Assembly (NCBI GenBank): GCA_022574185.1
Contig: JACZSM010000001.1
Coordinates: forward strand, 155,901 to 219,900
Length of the DNA: 64,000 nt
Direction of reading: 5' to 3'
From: Pseudomonadota bacterium
Lineage (GTDB): Bacteria > Pseudomonadota > Gammaproteobacteria > Steroidobacterales > Woeseiaceae
Program-made: the position numbers and the translations under genes
Notes under the pieces: model-generated
Seen by the model: only the letters and a program-made list of their open reading frames with translations
What the model was told of the DNA's origin: nothing
Databases searched by the model: none
In this document: positions 16,614 through 26,050 of the stretch, piece by piece
How the letters are laid out: the number at the start of each line of letters is the position of its first letter
Numbering within the stretch: the stretch's first letter is position 1

Positions 16614-18803
16614 ATGATGCTCAAAAAGGAACAGACGGTCAGTCACCGGCTGGTGCGTAAACTGACTGCCTTGTCACAGGCTGTGTTGCTGTTGTTCGTA
16701 GCTTGCGCCGCAAGCGCGCAGGAAAGCAATCGACTGCAGGACATTCAGATTCAGAGTTTGCCAGGCCATCGGGTGGAACTGAAGTTAATTATGAGCGGGA
16801 CGGCCCCTGAGCCGCTTACGTTTACGATTGAAGATCCGGCGCGTATTGCGCTCGATTTGCCAAATACCACACTTGGACTGACATCACGTCGTCGCGAAGT
16901 CAATCTTGGTCCTTTGGACACCGTATTGACGGCGGAGGCGAACGGTCGTACGCGCGTTGTCCTGAATCTCGAGAAAATGGTCGTCTACGAAACCCATCGC
17001 AGCGGCAATGTCGTTACAATTATATTGGGCGACGGTGATGACTACAGTGAGAGTACAATCCAGTTTGCCAGCGCTCTCACATCTGAGCCGCGATCCTATG
17101 CAAGCCCAAGCAGCCGTTCAATTTCGAGCATTGATTTCCGTCGTACAAGAGATGGGGGCGGTCGCATCGTCATAATCCTGTCGGACCCGTCGACGCCGGT
17201 CGATATTCGCCAGGAAGGCGGTCGCGTAATTGCAATTTTCAAAGATACGCATTTGCCGGCCGAGTTAATGCGCCGACTCGATGTCATGGACTTTGCGACA
17301 CCTGTCACGACAGTCGATTCGCTGCGGGCAAATCGCGATACACGGATCATAATCTCCGCAGACGGAAAGTATGAGCAGCTTGCCTATCAGTCGGACAACG
17401 AATTCACGATCGAGATCAATCCAGTGGCCGCAGAGCTGGCAGAGGGCTCAAGCCTGTTCTCGGAAACCAAAGAATATGAAGGTCAACGCTTGACGCTGAA
17501 CTTCCAGGACATCGAAACGCGCGCTGTGCTGCAGCTGCTGGCTGAGACATCAGGCCGAAATATCGTAGTGTCCGATACGGTGCAGGGCAATGTAACTCTG
17601 CGGCTCAGAAATGTTCCGTGGGATCAGGCTCTCGATATCGTTATGACCACGAAAGGGCTGGATATGCGCCAGAACGGCAATGTCATCATTGTCGCTCCGG
17701 CCGAGGAAATCGCCGCACGCGAAACAGCTGACCTTGAAGCACAGCAGATGATAAGTGAACTCGAGCCGCTGTATTCTGAATTCCTGCAAGTGAATTATGC
17801 CAAGGCTGGAGATCTCGCCGCCCTGATCAGCGGCGCCAACTCCAGCGGTAACGCGATGCTGTCGGTCCGCGGTTCGATCGCGGTGGATGCGCGCACGAAT
17901 ATACTGCTTATACAAGACACGGCGGAGAGCCTGCAGGATATTCGACGCATGGTGCGGACGCTGGATGTTCCGATCAAACAGGTATTGATTGAATCACGTA
18001 TTGTCGTTGTGAATGACGATTTCAGCCGCGATTTGGGTATTCGCTTTGGCGTGACGGCATTTAACGAGAATAGCAGCGACGGAATAACGGTCATTTCTGG
18101 CACTGGTATTGGTACCGACACCATGATTGGTTCGGTACTCGATAACCTCGCAGACCCGGCCAATGGCACAATTTACCCGGTCAATTTGCCGAGCCTTAGT
18201 AATCGATACAACGTCAATGTACCAATCTCGAATGCGGCGGGCCGATTCTCGCTGGCAGTGCTCGAATCAGACTTTCTGGTTGACCTCGAATTGACGGCGC
18301 TTGAAGCTGAGGGTCGGGGCGAAATCATCTCGACACCGCGGGTTATCACGGCTAACCAGAAGGAAGCTCATATCGAGCAGGGTGTTGAAATACCCTATCA
18401 ACAGTCATCGTCTTCCGGTGCAACGACGGTTCAGTTCAAGAAAGCGGTACTAAGCTTGACTGTTACACCGCAAATTACGCCGGACAACAACATCATCATG
18501 GATCTCAAGGTTCACAAAGACAGCGTCGGTCAAATCATTTCGACAGGCGGCCTCGGTGGTACGGTACCGAGTATCGATACCCGATCTATAGAGACGCAGG
18601 TACTCGTTGCGAACGGACAAACGGTGGTGTTGGGCGGCATCTACGAAACAGAGCGCCGCGAGACTATCACCAAAGTGCCGCTGCTCGGCGATATTCCCGC
18701 GCTTGGCTATCTATTCCGCAGCAAGAAAATTGTCCACAATAAGGCCGAACTCCTGATATTCGTGACACCGCGAATTCTTGAACAAGGCACGAACATTTAC
18801 TAA
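16614..18803 (+). CDS. pilQ: Type IV pilus secretin PilQ
   Basis: The outer-membrane ring through which the pilus exits. A signal peptide ends near ASAQ, followed by AMIN domains (about 35-270) that bind peptidoglycan, a secretin/TonB short N-terminal domain (about 300-370), an N1 domain and the secretin barrel (about 460-725), which contains EIISTPRVITANQKEAHIEQG and VPLLGDIPALGYLF. The ATG at 16614 has GGGAG 8 nt upstream; an ATG at 16593 is also in frame. About 729 residues. It is the last gene of pilMNOPQ, with a terminator hairpin after it. Confidence 0.95.
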   Translation: MMLKKEQTVSHRLVRKLTALSQAVLLLFVACAASAQESNRLQDIQIQSLPGHRVELKLIMSGTAPEPLTFTIEDPARIALDLPNTTLGLTSRRREVNLGPLDTVLTAEANGRTRVVLNLEKMVVYETHRSGNVVTIILGDGDDYSESTIQFASALTSEPRSYASPSSRSISSIDFRRTRDGGGRIVIILSDPSTPVDIRQEGGRVIAIFKDTHLPAELMRRLDVMDFATPVTTVDSLRANRDTRIIISADGKYEQLAYQSDNEFTIEINPVAAELAEGSSLFSETKEYEGQRLTLNFQDIETRAVLQLLAETSGRNIVVSDTVQGNVTLRLRNVPWDQALDIVMTTKGLDMRQNGNVIIVAPAEEIAARETADLEAQQMISELEPLYSEFLQVNYAKAGDLAALISGANSSGNAMLSVRGSIAVDARTNILLIQDTAESLQDIRRMVRTLDVPIKQVLIESRIVVVNDDFSRDLGIRFGVTAFNENSSDGITVISGTGIGTDTMIGSVLDNLADPANGTIYPVNLPSLSNRYNVNVPISNAAGRFSLAVLESDFLVDLELTALEAEGRGEIISTPRVITANQKEAHIEQGVEIPYQQSSSSGATTVQFKKAVLSLTVTPQITPDNNIIMDLKVHKDSVGQIISTGGLGGTVPSIDTRSIETQVLVANGQTVVLGGIYETERRETITKVPLLGDIPALGYLFRSKKIVHNKAELLIFVTPRILEQGTNIY

Positions 18804-18851
18804 GGAAATAAGGGACTTTACCCTGGGTATTTATCTTATATTTCCGAGGAC

Positions 18852-18877
18852 GAAAGCCAACCTTCGGGTTGGCTTTC
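18852..18877 (+). terminator. UUCG-loop terminator hairpin after pilQ
   Basis: GAAAGCCAACC (18852-18862), loop TTCG, GGTTGGCTTTC (18867-18877): an 11-bp perfect stem with the very stable UUCG tetraloop, followed by TCATATTTG. Placed 49 bp after the pilQ stop, it should end the pil operon transcript and separate it from aroK. Confidence 0.85.
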
Positions 18878-18961
18878 TCATATTTGGGGACGGGTTACTG
18901 GATTTACCTTACTTTACGCACAGGATTTTCAATTGCTGCAATTAATCAAACTGTCCTCGAG

Positions 18962-19471
18962 ATGAAACACCCGCAGAACCTGTTTCTGATTGGCCCGATG
19001 GGCGCCGGCAAGTCGGCCGTTGGCCGGCAGCTTGCGCGCATGCTGCACTTGTCATTCGTCGACAGCGATGACGAGATCGAGTCGCGGACAGGCGTCGATA
19101 TCTCGTTTATTTTCGAGAAGGAAGGCGAAGATGGATTCCGTAAGCGCGAATCTAAAGCCATAGACGATCTTTCGGCCATGGAAGGCATTATTCTCGCGAC
19201 CGGTGGCGGGGCCGTCGTCGATCCGCAAAACCGCAGTCATCTGGGCGCTCGCGGGTTCGTCATATATCTCTACACAACTGTCGAGCAACAACTCGCTCGA
19301 ACGCAAAGAGGTCGCGAGAGACCGTTGCTCGAGAACGGTGATCGCGAACAAATCCTCAATGATCTAATGGCCATACGTGATCCACTGTATCGCGAGATCG
19401 CCGACCTGACCGTCGAGACGGACGGCCGCAAGGTCAAAGCCGTCGCCAACGAGATATTGGAAAGGATCTGA
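18962..19471 (+). CDS. aroK: Shikimate kinase
   Basis: Phosphorylates shikimate at the 3-OH in the chorismate pathway. Starting at MKHPQNLFLIG it has 169 residues, with the P-loop GPMGAGKS (11-18), the shikimate-binding SDDEIESRTG, the ATGGGAVVD block and the lid RGRERPLL. The Shine-Dalgarno is weak; the longer frame crosses the terminator region and is rejected. pilQ-aroK-aroB is the ancestral order. Confidence 0.95.
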   Translation: MKHPQNLFLIGPMGAGKSAVGRQLARMLHLSFVDSDDEIESRTGVDISFIFEKEGEDGFRKRESKAIDDLSAMEGIILATGGGAVVDPQNRSHLGARGFVIYLYTTVEQQLARTQRGRERPLLENGDREQILNDLMAIRDPLYREIADLTVETDGRKVKAVANEILERI

Positions 19472-19506
19472 TCCACAGTGCACGTGCCGCTTCGCGCGCG
19501 TGATTG

Positions 19507-19648
19507 CCTGTAGGAGTCCGCTCCCGTCAAGCGGGATCGAGACATGCGGGCGATGCCCCGCACATTGTGGATATCGCGGGGTCCTGGTAGCACCACTGCG
19601 GCTAGGCGATTACTTCGGCGCACTGATAGTACGGCCCGCTCCTACAGG
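19507..19648. repeat. Paired REP-like element (BIME-like) between aroK and aroB
   Basis: CCTGTAGGAG (19507-19516) and CTCCTACAGG (19639-19648) are perfect 10-bp inverted ends about 120 bp apart, with smaller hairpins inside (CCGCT/AGCGG at 19518-19534; GCGGG/CCCGC near 19547-19562). The left half (19510-19556) is close to 90% identical by eye to the element at 23692-23740. This head-to-head arrangement is typical of REP doublets. Confidence 0.75.
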
Positions 19649-19662
19649 GTAATCTATCGCGC

Positions 19663-20733
19663 ATGTCAGCGACCCGCACAATTACCGTCGAGCTTGGCGA
19701 ACGCAGCTATCCGATCGTCATCGGCAGCGGGCTATTAGGCGGCGATTTTAACCTGGCCGAATACGTTTCGGGCAGCGATTGCCTCGTCGTCACTAACGAA
19801 ACGGTTGCACCGCTGTTTCTTGATGCGGTAATCGTGAATCTTTCGGGCAAAAACGTCGAATCGATTTGCCTGCCTGATGGCGAAAAGTTCAAGACAGTAG
19901 CAACCGTCGAATCGATCTTCGACCGACTCGTTAGCGCCGGCGCCAACAGGGACGCGACGATTGTTGCGCTAGGCGGTGGTGTCGTCGGTGATATCGCCGG
20001 TTTTGCTGCGGCGTGTTACATGCGCGGCATCAATTTCATTCAAGTGCCGACAACGCTGCTTGCACAAGTCGACTCTGCGGTCGGTGGTAAGACGGGCGTC
20101 AATCACGCGAAGGGAAAAAATCTGATTGGCGCATTTCACCAGCCACAGATCGTGCTTATCGATACCGATACGCTCGAGCGGCTACCGGATCGCGAACTCA
20201 AAGCGGGCCTGGCAGAGGTCATCAAGTATGGGGCCATCGCCGATGTTGAATTCTTCGCGTGGCTCGAGGACAACATCGAGGCGCTGATTAGCCGTGAACC
20301 GGAGGCGCTCGCGACGGCAATTCTGCGCTCATGTGAACTCAAGGCCGAAATTGTCAGTGCAGACGAACGCGAGACGGGCCGACGTGCAATATTAAATTTC
20401 GGCCACACGTTCGGTCATGCAATCGAAAATTGCGAGGGCTATGGAGAATGGTTGCATGGGGAGGCGGTCGCGGCTGGCATGGTGATGGCGACTGCGCTTA
20501 GCGGCATCGCTGTGGATGACGAAGATCGCTTGCGCGCGTTGATCGAACAGGCCGGGTTGCCGGTCGCCCCTCCGCATATAGACTCAGATAAATTCCTGAC
20601 CGCCATGAGCATGGACAAAAAAGTGACCAATAATCAGCTGCGCTTCGTACTGATTAATGAGCTGGGCTCGGCATTCGTAACATCGAACTACGATGAGGAG
20701 TTGCTGGGTCAGATACTGAAGTCGGCCGGCTGA
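19663..20733 (+). CDS. aroB: 3-dehydroquinate synthase
   Basis: Converts DAHP to 3-dehydroquinate, the second shikimate-pathway step, using NAD and a divalent metal. The 356 residues hold DGEKFKTVATVESIFD, GGGVVGDIAGFAA (NAD loop), QVPTTLLAQVDSAVGGKTGVN, and the metal ligands in LAEVIKYG, FGHTFGHAIE and WLHGEAVAAGM. It follows a REP doublet after aroK, and its stop overlaps the next start (TGATG). Confidence 0.96.
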   Translation: MSATRTITVELGERSYPIVIGSGLLGGDFNLAEYVSGSDCLVVTNETVAPLFLDAVIVNLSGKNVESICLPDGEKFKTVATVESIFDRLVSAGANRDATIVALGGGVVGDIAGFAAACYMRGINFIQVPTTLLAQVDSAVGGKTGVNHAKGKNLIGAFHQPQIVLIDTDTLERLPDRELKAGLAEVIKYGAIADVEFFAWLEDNIEALISREPEALATAILRSCELKAEIVSADERETGRRAILNFGHTFGHAIENCEGYGEWLHGEAVAAGMVMATALSGIAVDDEDRLRALIEQAGLPVAPPHIDSDKFLTAMSMDKKVTNNQLRFVLINELGSAFVTSNYDEELLGQILKSAG

Positions 20734-21863
20734 TGCAGACCATATCGCTTGCTTCTTACGCGGCTGATGAGGCGCTGAGCCGGGGCAGACGTTACGAGGA
20801 ACCCAGGGCTAGCTATCGAAGCGAGTTTCATCGCGATCGCGATCGCATCATTCACTCGACCGGGTTTCGTCGCCTCGTATACAAGACCCAGGTCTTCATC
20901 AATCACGAAGGCGATCTCTACCGCACGCGGATGACGCATTCGCTGGAGGTAGCGCAGATTGCACGCACGATAGCCGTGGCACTGCAGCTTAGTGAGCCGC
21001 TCACGGAAGCTATCTGCCTGGCGCACGACATCGGGCATACACCATTCGGACACGCCGGACAAGACGCCTTGAATACCTGCATGCGGGACTACGGCGGGTT
21101 TGAGCACAACCTGCAGTCGCTGCGTGTGGTTGACGAGCTCGAGTCGAAATATGCGGATTTTCCTGGCCTGAACCTGACATTTGAGACGCGAGAAGGGATT
21201 CTCAAGCATTGTTCGACGCACAACGCCAAGTTACTCGGTGATGTCGGCGAGAGATTTCTACAACGACAACATCCCGGCCTCGAGGCACAAATTGCCAACC
21301 TTGCCGATGCGATTGCGTACAACAATCATGATGTCGACGATGGTTTTCGCGCAGGCCTGCTGAGCCTTGAGCAATTGCGGGAACAATCGCTCTTCGAAAC
21401 ACAATACATAGAGGTGCACGAGCGGTATCCGAATCTCGAAGATCGACGGCTAATTTACGAGATCATCCGTCGCATGATCAATACCGTAGTCACTGATCTA
21501 ATCGACAATACGCGACGTGCCATCGAAGCTGCTGCGCCGCAATCCATTGACGATGTACGTAAAGCAGGCAAGACGCTCGTAATCATGTCGGCAGAAGTCC
21601 ATGAGCAGCATGTCTCTCTAAAGCGATTTCTTAATGAATATCTCTATCGCCATGAGCAAAAGCTCGCGATGACCAGGCGCGTGCAGGCAATTGTTTCCGA
21701 CTTGTTTGCCGCGTATATGGAAGATGTACAGCGAATGCCATTACAATTTTCCCAGACCACGACGCGCAAGGACGAATCAGGCCGCGCCCGTGTCATTGCT
21801 GACTACATCGCTGGAATGACGGACCGTTACGCGATTGCCGAACACGAACGCATCATGGCCTGA
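20733..21863 (+). CDS. dGTPase-like HD-domain triphosphohydrolase
   Basis: A 376-residue HD-superfamily protein of the short Dgt type, expected to release triphosphate from dNTPs. The motifs are the N-terminal RSEFHRDRDRIIHSTGFRRL, H in RTRMTHSLEVAQIAR, the HD pair in CLAHDIGHTPFGHAG and a distal D in IANLADAIAYNNHDVDD, which together bind the metal. The length matches the deoxyguanosinetriphosphate triphosphohydrolase-like group rather than the 505-residue E. coli Dgt. It is coupled to aroB by a 1-bp overlap. Confidence 0.93.
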   Translation: MQTISLASYAADEALSRGRRYEEPRASYRSEFHRDRDRIIHSTGFRRLVYKTQVFINHEGDLYRTRMTHSLEVAQIARTIAVALQLSEPLTEAICLAHDIGHTPFGHAGQDALNTCMRDYGGFEHNLQSLRVVDELESKYADFPGLNLTFETREGILKHCSTHNAKLLGDVGERFLQRQHPGLEAQIANLADAIAYNNHDVDDGFRAGLLSLEQLREQSLFETQYIEVHERYPNLEDRRLIYEIIRRMINTVVTDLIDNTRRAIEAAAPQSIDDVRKAGKTLVIMSAEVHEQHVSLKRFLNEYLYRHEQKLAMTRRVQAIVSDLFAAYMEDVQRMPLQFSQTTTRKDESGRARVIADYIAGMTDRYAIAEHERIMA

Positions 21864-21867
21864 TAGA

Positions 21868-21896
21868 ATGCGCCGCCGGCACCTGGGCCGGCGCAT
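21868..21896. repeat. GC-rich hairpin between the dGTPase gene and pyrF
   Basis: ATGCGCCG (21868-21875) pairs with CGGCGCAT (21889-21896) around a 13-nt interior that can extend the stem (CCGGC/GCC). It lies 18 bp before the pyrF GTG, within the likely leader. There is no T-run, so it is more likely an mRNA processing or translation-modulating structure than a terminator. Confidence 0.5.
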
Positions 21897-21914
21897 CAAG
21901 CGAAAGGCTGAACA

Positions 21915-22631
21915 GTGATCGACAAGTCCATTCCATCGCAGGACCGACTGATTTTCGCAATGGACGTACCTGATTGTGACCGTGCGCGTGAACTTGCTAC
22001 GGAACTCGGTGACGCCATCACGTTTTACAAGATCGGTCTCGAGCTCATGATGAGCGGCGGCTACTTCGAATTGCTGGACTGGTTGCTAGCCAGACAAAAG
22101 AAGGTTTTCTGTGACCTGAAATTCTTCGATATTCCTGCGACGGTTGGTGCTGCGGTGCGACAACTCAAAGACCGTGGTGCGACTTATGTGACTGTGCACG
22201 GCAATCAGTCAATCATGCAGGCCGCCGCGGAGAACAAGGGTGAGTCACTGAAGGTACTCGGCGTTACGGTGTTAACAAGCCTCGATCGCGGGGACCTCGA
22301 TGACCTGGGTTTCGATTGTGATATCGGAGCGCTGGTGCTGTCTCGTGCTCGCCGAGCCCTCGAAGCTGGCTGCGACGGCGTTATCTCGTCGGGGCTCGAG
22401 GTCGCGATGCTCCGGGAGCATCTGGATGCAAAGTTACTCGTCGTGACGCCCGGTATTCGCCCGGTTGACAACAAACCAGAAGGCGACCAGAAACGTGTTG
22501 TGACGGTAGAGAAAGCGCTCGCAAGTGGTGCCGATCATATTGTTATAGGCCGCCCGATTCGTGACGCGGATAGTCCGCGCGCTGCGGCTGAAGCGATACA
22601 GGTGACGATAGCCGCGCAGGCAGGACTTTAA
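21915..22631 (+). CDS. pyrF: Orotidine 5'-phosphate decarboxylase
   Basis: Decarboxylates OMP to UMP, the last step of de novo pyrimidine synthesis. The GTG start at 21915 follows an AAAGG. The catalytic DxKxxD is D67-L-K69-F-F-D72 in [13 protein letters not shown], and the phosphate-binding blocks VTPGIRP and HIVIGRPI are present. 238 residues. Its TAA stop overlaps the hemE ATG (TAATG). Confidence 0.95.
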   Translation: MIDKSIPSQDRLIFAMDVPDCDRARELATELGDAITFYKIGLELMMSGGYFELLDWLLARQKKVFCDLKFFDIPATVGAAVRQLKDRGATYVTVHGNQSIMQAAAENKGESLKVLGVTVLTSLDRGDLDDLGFDCDIGALVLSRARRALEAGCDGVISSGLEVAMLREHLDAKLLVVTPGIRPVDNKPEGDQKRVVTVEKALASGADHIVIGRPIRDADSPRAAAEAIQVTIAAQAGL

Positions 22632-23695
22632 TGGCAGAGCTCAAGAACGATTTGTTACTGCGAGCGCTGCTGCGCGAACCTGTGCCACGCACGCCGGTTT
22701 GGGTCATGCGGCAGGCGGGACGTTATCTTCCTGAGTACCGAGAGGTGCGCGCGCTGGCCGGCGACTTCATGAGCCTCTGTCGCAGTCCCGAGCTCGCCTG
22801 TAAAGTGACGCTACAGCCTTTGCGGCGGTTCAAGCTCGATGCGGCGATTTTGTTCTCGGATATCCTGACGGTCCCCGATGCAATGGGGCTCGGCCTGTAT
22901 TTCGAATCTGGTGAGGGGCCACGGTTCGAGCGGCCGGTCAGAACATCGGCAGATATCCGCAATCTCAAACGTCCGGATGTTGCAACAGACCTCGCTTACG
23001 TTTTCGATGCCATGCGGACGGTCAGGGGCGAGCTTAACGGTGATGTGCCACTGATCGGTTTTGCCGGCAGTCCGTGGACGGTTGCGACCTACATGGTAGA
23101 GGGACAATCCAGCCGGGACTTCGCGAGGATCAAAGGACTCGCAGCCGATGATCCAGCGGCGATGACACTGCTGCTCGATATCGTGGCCGACACGACAATC
23201 GACTACCTTAATGCGCAGATTGCGGCGGGCGCGCAGGCAGTCATGGTGTTCGACACCTGGGGCGCAGTGCTGGCTGGTGATGACTATCGTCGCTATTCAC
23301 TGGCGAACATGCAAAAGATCGTCGCCGGCCTCACACGCGAGAGCGACGGTCGTCGTGTTCCCGTAATCCTGTTCACGAAAGGCGCGGGACCGTTACTTGC
23401 CGACATGCTTGAAACCGGCTGCGACGCGCTCGGCGTTGACTGGACGACGGACCTCGCGACGGCACGCAAGCATGTTGGCGACAAGGTAGCGTTACAGGGA
23501 AATCTCGATCCGGCGACGTTACTTAAATCGCCCGAAGTAATACGCAAGGGCGTTGCCGATGTTCTCGCCAGTTATGGCGATGGCCCGGGACACGTCTTCA
23601 ATCTCGGTCACGGTATTACACCCGACGTCGATCCTGATAACCTTGGCGTGCTCGTCGATGCGGTGCACGAGCTAAGCCCGGCGTATCACTTGTAG
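22631..23695 (+). CDS. hemE: Uroporphyrinogen decarboxylase
   Basis: Removes four carboxylates from uroporphyrinogen III to give coproporphyrinogen III in heme synthesis. The 354 residues equal the E. coli length, with the two signatures [16 protein letters not shown] and [13 protein letters not shown] and the active-site Asp in [12 protein letters not shown]. It is translationally coupled to pyrF. The TAG stop is formed by the head of a REP-like repeat at 23692. Confidence 0.96.
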   Translation: MAELKNDLLLRALLREPVPRTPVWVMRQAGRYLPEYREVRALAGDFMSLCRSPELACKVTLQPLRRFKLDAAILFSDILTVPDAMGLGLYFESGEGPRFERPVRTSADIRNLKRPDVATDLAYVFDAMRTVRGELNGDVPLIGFAGSPWTVATYMVEGQSSRDFARIKGLAADDPAAMTLLLDIVADTTIDYLNAQIAAGAQAVMVFDTWGAVLAGDDYRRYSLANMQKIVAGLTRESDGRRVPVILFTKGAGPLLADMLETGCDALGVDWTTDLATARKHVGDKVALQGNLDPATLLKSPEVIRKGVADVLASYGDGPGHVFNLGHGITPDVDPDNLGVLVDAVHELSPAYHL

Positions 23696-23740
23696 GAGCC
23701 CGTTCCCGTCAAGCGGCATCGAGACATGCGGGCGATTGCC
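23692..23740. repeat. REP-like element between convergent hemE and fadD
   Basis: GTAGGAGCCCGTTCCCGTCAAGCGG (first 20 bases are diagnostic) closely matches the left half of the aroK-aroB element, with about five differences over 45 bases by eye. It starts in the hemE stop codon and ends 3 bp before the fadD stop, filling the whole convergent gap. Confidence 0.75.
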
Positions 23741-23742
23741 GT

Positions 23743-25404
23743 TTACTCGTCGCGCAGCGCGCGGCGCAAAATCTTGCCGACATTGGTTTTCGGCAGGTCG
23801 TCGCGGAACTCGACCGTTTTCGGGCATTTGTACTTGGTCAGGTTTTTACGGCAGTAATCGATTACATCCTGTTCACTGACGCCGTCGTGCTTGCGCACGG
23901 CGTAAACTTTTACGGTTTCGCCCGAATGTTCATCGGGCACGCCAATTGCCGCCGCCTCGAGAATGCCATCCATTTCGACGACGATGTTTTCAACCTCGTT
24001 GGGGTACACGTTGAATCCCGAAACGAGAATCATGTCTTTCTTGCGATCTTCGATGAAAACATAACCATCGTCAGCCATGCGGCCAATGTCGCCCGTTCGC
24101 AACCAACCGCCAGGCAGCATGACTTTTTCGGTTTCTTCCGGCCGTTGCCAGTAGCCGTCCATGACCTGCGGACCCTTGATGCAGATTTCGCCAATGTCGC
24201 CCACAGCAAGCACGTTGCCGTCATCATCGCGGATAGTGACATCGGTCGACGGCAGGGGCAGGCCTATAGCGCCTGTGAACTCGCTGGTTATCGGGTTAAC
24301 TATCGCGCCGGGTGAAGTTTCTGTCAGACCGTAGCCCTGCAGGATCGTATTGTTTGTTACTTCCAGCCACTCCTTGGCCACGGCAGGTTGTACCGCCATG
24401 CCGCCACCAATGCAGATCCGCAGAGCGCTGAAATCGACGTCGCTGAATCCGGGCGTGTTCATGAGTGCGGCAAACAATGTATTGACACCTGTAAACAGGT
24501 TGAATCGATACTTCGCGATCTCTTTGACGAACGCTTTGAAGTCTCTCGGGTTGGTGATCAGCACGTTGAGGCCGCCCTGGGCCATGACGGTGAGGCAATT
24601 TCCCTGCAATGAGAATATGTGATAGAGCGGCAACGCCGTGATCGCGATAATCGAATCAAACCCAACGTATGCATCGCCTTGCCAGACGATGGATTGCTGC
24701 ACATTGCAGACCATGTTGCGATGGCTCAGCATTGCGCCTTTCGAAACGCCAGTGGTGCCGCCCGTGTATTGCAGGAAAGCGATATCGGCAAACCCGAGCT
24801 CAACAGATGTCAGCTCTTCTCCGGAACCAATATTGAGGGCTTTCTTGAACACAACGCTGCCGGGCAAGCTGAAACTTGGTACTGACCTCCTTACATATCG
24901 GAGCACCAGGTTTGTAATGAGGCCTTTGGGAAAATTGAGCAGGTCTCCAATGCCGGTAGTGACGACGTGCTCGATGGCGGTTTTGTCGATCACCTCTGCG
25001 AGGACGTGCGCAAAATTCTCGAGCACGATAATGCACTTGGCACCCGAATCGCTTAACTGGTGTTCGAGTTCGCGAGCGGTATAGAGTGGATTTACGTTGA
25101 CGACAACGAGACCGGCGCGAAAGATGCCAGTCATAACGACCGGGTATTGCAGAATGTTAGGCAGCATGATTGCGACACGCTCGCCGCGGACGAGGCCAAG
25201 CGACTGCTGCAAGTAGCACGCAAACTGCATCGACAGCGTATCGATCTGCCTGTACGTCAACGTCGTACCCATATTGGTGAACGACGGACGATCGGGGTGC
25301 GCCTCAAACGCATTCTCGATCATTTCCCGTACAGAACGATACGGCAGCGGCGGTAGTTCTTCGGGAACCCCTTCGGGATAGGATTTGAGCCAGATTTTTT
25401 CCAT
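23743..25404 (-). CDS. fadD: Long-chain fatty acid-CoA ligase
   Basis: Activates long-chain fatty acids to acyl-CoA using ATP. The 553 residues start at ATG 25404 (MEKIWLKSYPEG), with AAGG 8 nt upstream; a GTG at 25413 is in frame. Adenylate-forming motifs are LQYTGGTTGVSKGAMLSHRN (P-loop-like), GYGLTETSP and the fatty-acyl signature around GWLRTGDIGRMADDGYVFI, plus the C-terminal Lys in TNVGKILRRALRD. tesA lies just upstream on the same strand, so the two could be co-expressed. Confidence 0.94.
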   Translation of the reverse strand: MEKIWLKSYPEGVPEELPPLPYRSVREMIENAFEAHPDRPSFTNMGTTLTYRQIDTLSMQFACYLQQSLGLVRGERVAIMLPNILQYPVVMTGIFRAGLVVVNVNPLYTARELEHQLSDSGAKCIIVLENFAHVLAEVIDKTAIEHVVTTGIGDLLNFPKGLITNLVLRYVRRSVPSFSLPGSVVFKKALNIGSGEELTSVELGFADIAFLQYTGGTTGVSKGAMLSHRNMVCNVQQSIVWQGDAYVGFDSIIAITALPLYHIFSLQGNCLTVMAQGGLNVLITNPRDFKAFVKEIAKYRFNLFTGVNTLFAALMNTPGFSDVDFSALRICIGGGMAVQPAVAKEWLEVTNNTILQGYGLTETSPGAIVNPITSEFTGAIGLPLPSTDVTIRDDDGNVLAVGDIGEICIKGPQVMDGYWQRPEETEKVMLPGGWLRTGDIGRMADDGYVFIEDRKKDMILVSGFNVYPNEVENIVVEMDGILEAAAIGVPDEHSGETVKVYAVRKHDGVSEQDVIDYCRKNLTKYKCPKTVEFRDDLPKTNVGKILRRALRDE

Positions 25405-25438
25405 CAATATCACCTTAACGGAGTACTGGTTGGCAGCC

Positions 25439-26050
25439 TCAGTTTGTGAGTGCTTTGCTGATTACAGACCAGGCATTATCAAGCAATAGCGGTTGTGCGG
25501 CGGCATTGGGATGAATGCCATCAGCCTGCATGAGCTCGTCGTTCAGGGCAATCCCTTCCATGAAAAACTCGATCCAGGGTACGTCGAGCTCGATTGCCAG
25601 TTCGCGATAGACATTATCGAAGTCTTCGATGTACCTTGATCCATAGTTCGGCGGAATGCGAATGCCGAGCAGTACGATCGCGGCGCCGGCGGACTTGCTG
25701 GATTGGATGATCGTCTGCAGGTTTACCTTCATTCGGTCTGGCGGGATGCCGCGCAGGCCGTCGTTGCCGCCGAGCTCGAGAATAATCAGCGATGGGGTGA
25801 ACGCGTCGAGAGCCTGCGCGATTCTCGCCGCGCCGCCCTCGGTCGTCTCGCCGGTGATACTGGCGTTAATCACGCGATGTTCGTACCCTTGGCCTTGCAG
25901 CCTTGTTTGCAACAAAGCGACCCAGGATTGGTCAACTTCCATACCGTAACCTGCACTAAGGCTATCGCCGTAAATGAGCACGGTCGGGGCATCAGCACCG
26001 TCTGTAATCGCGGTAACTAACAAAAAGACAAAGGTAAGATATCGACGCAT
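25439..26050 (-). CDS. tesA: TesA-like GDSL lysophospholipase/acyl-CoA thioesterase
   Basis: A 203-residue SGNH hydrolase, probably periplasmic (N-terminal signal ending near ITDGADA). Block I is IYGDSLSAGYG with the Ser nucleophile, block III is LELGGNDGLRG with the oxyanion Asn, and block V is DGIHPN with catalytic Asp and His. E. coli TesA hydrolyses acyl-CoAs, lysophospholipids and esters. It is divergent from ybbA, as in E. coli; here the two start codons overlap (CATG at 26048-26051). Confidence 0.93.
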   Translation of the reverse strand: MRRYLTFVFLLVTAITDGADAPTVLIYGDSLSAGYGMEVDQSWVALLQTRLQGQGYEHRVINASITGETTEGGAARIAQALDAFTPSLIILELGGNDGLRGIPPDRMKVNLQTIIQSSKSAGAAIVLLGIRIPPNYGSRYIEDFDNVYRELAIELDVPWIEFFMEGIALNDELMQADGIHPNAAAQPLLLDNAWSVISKALTN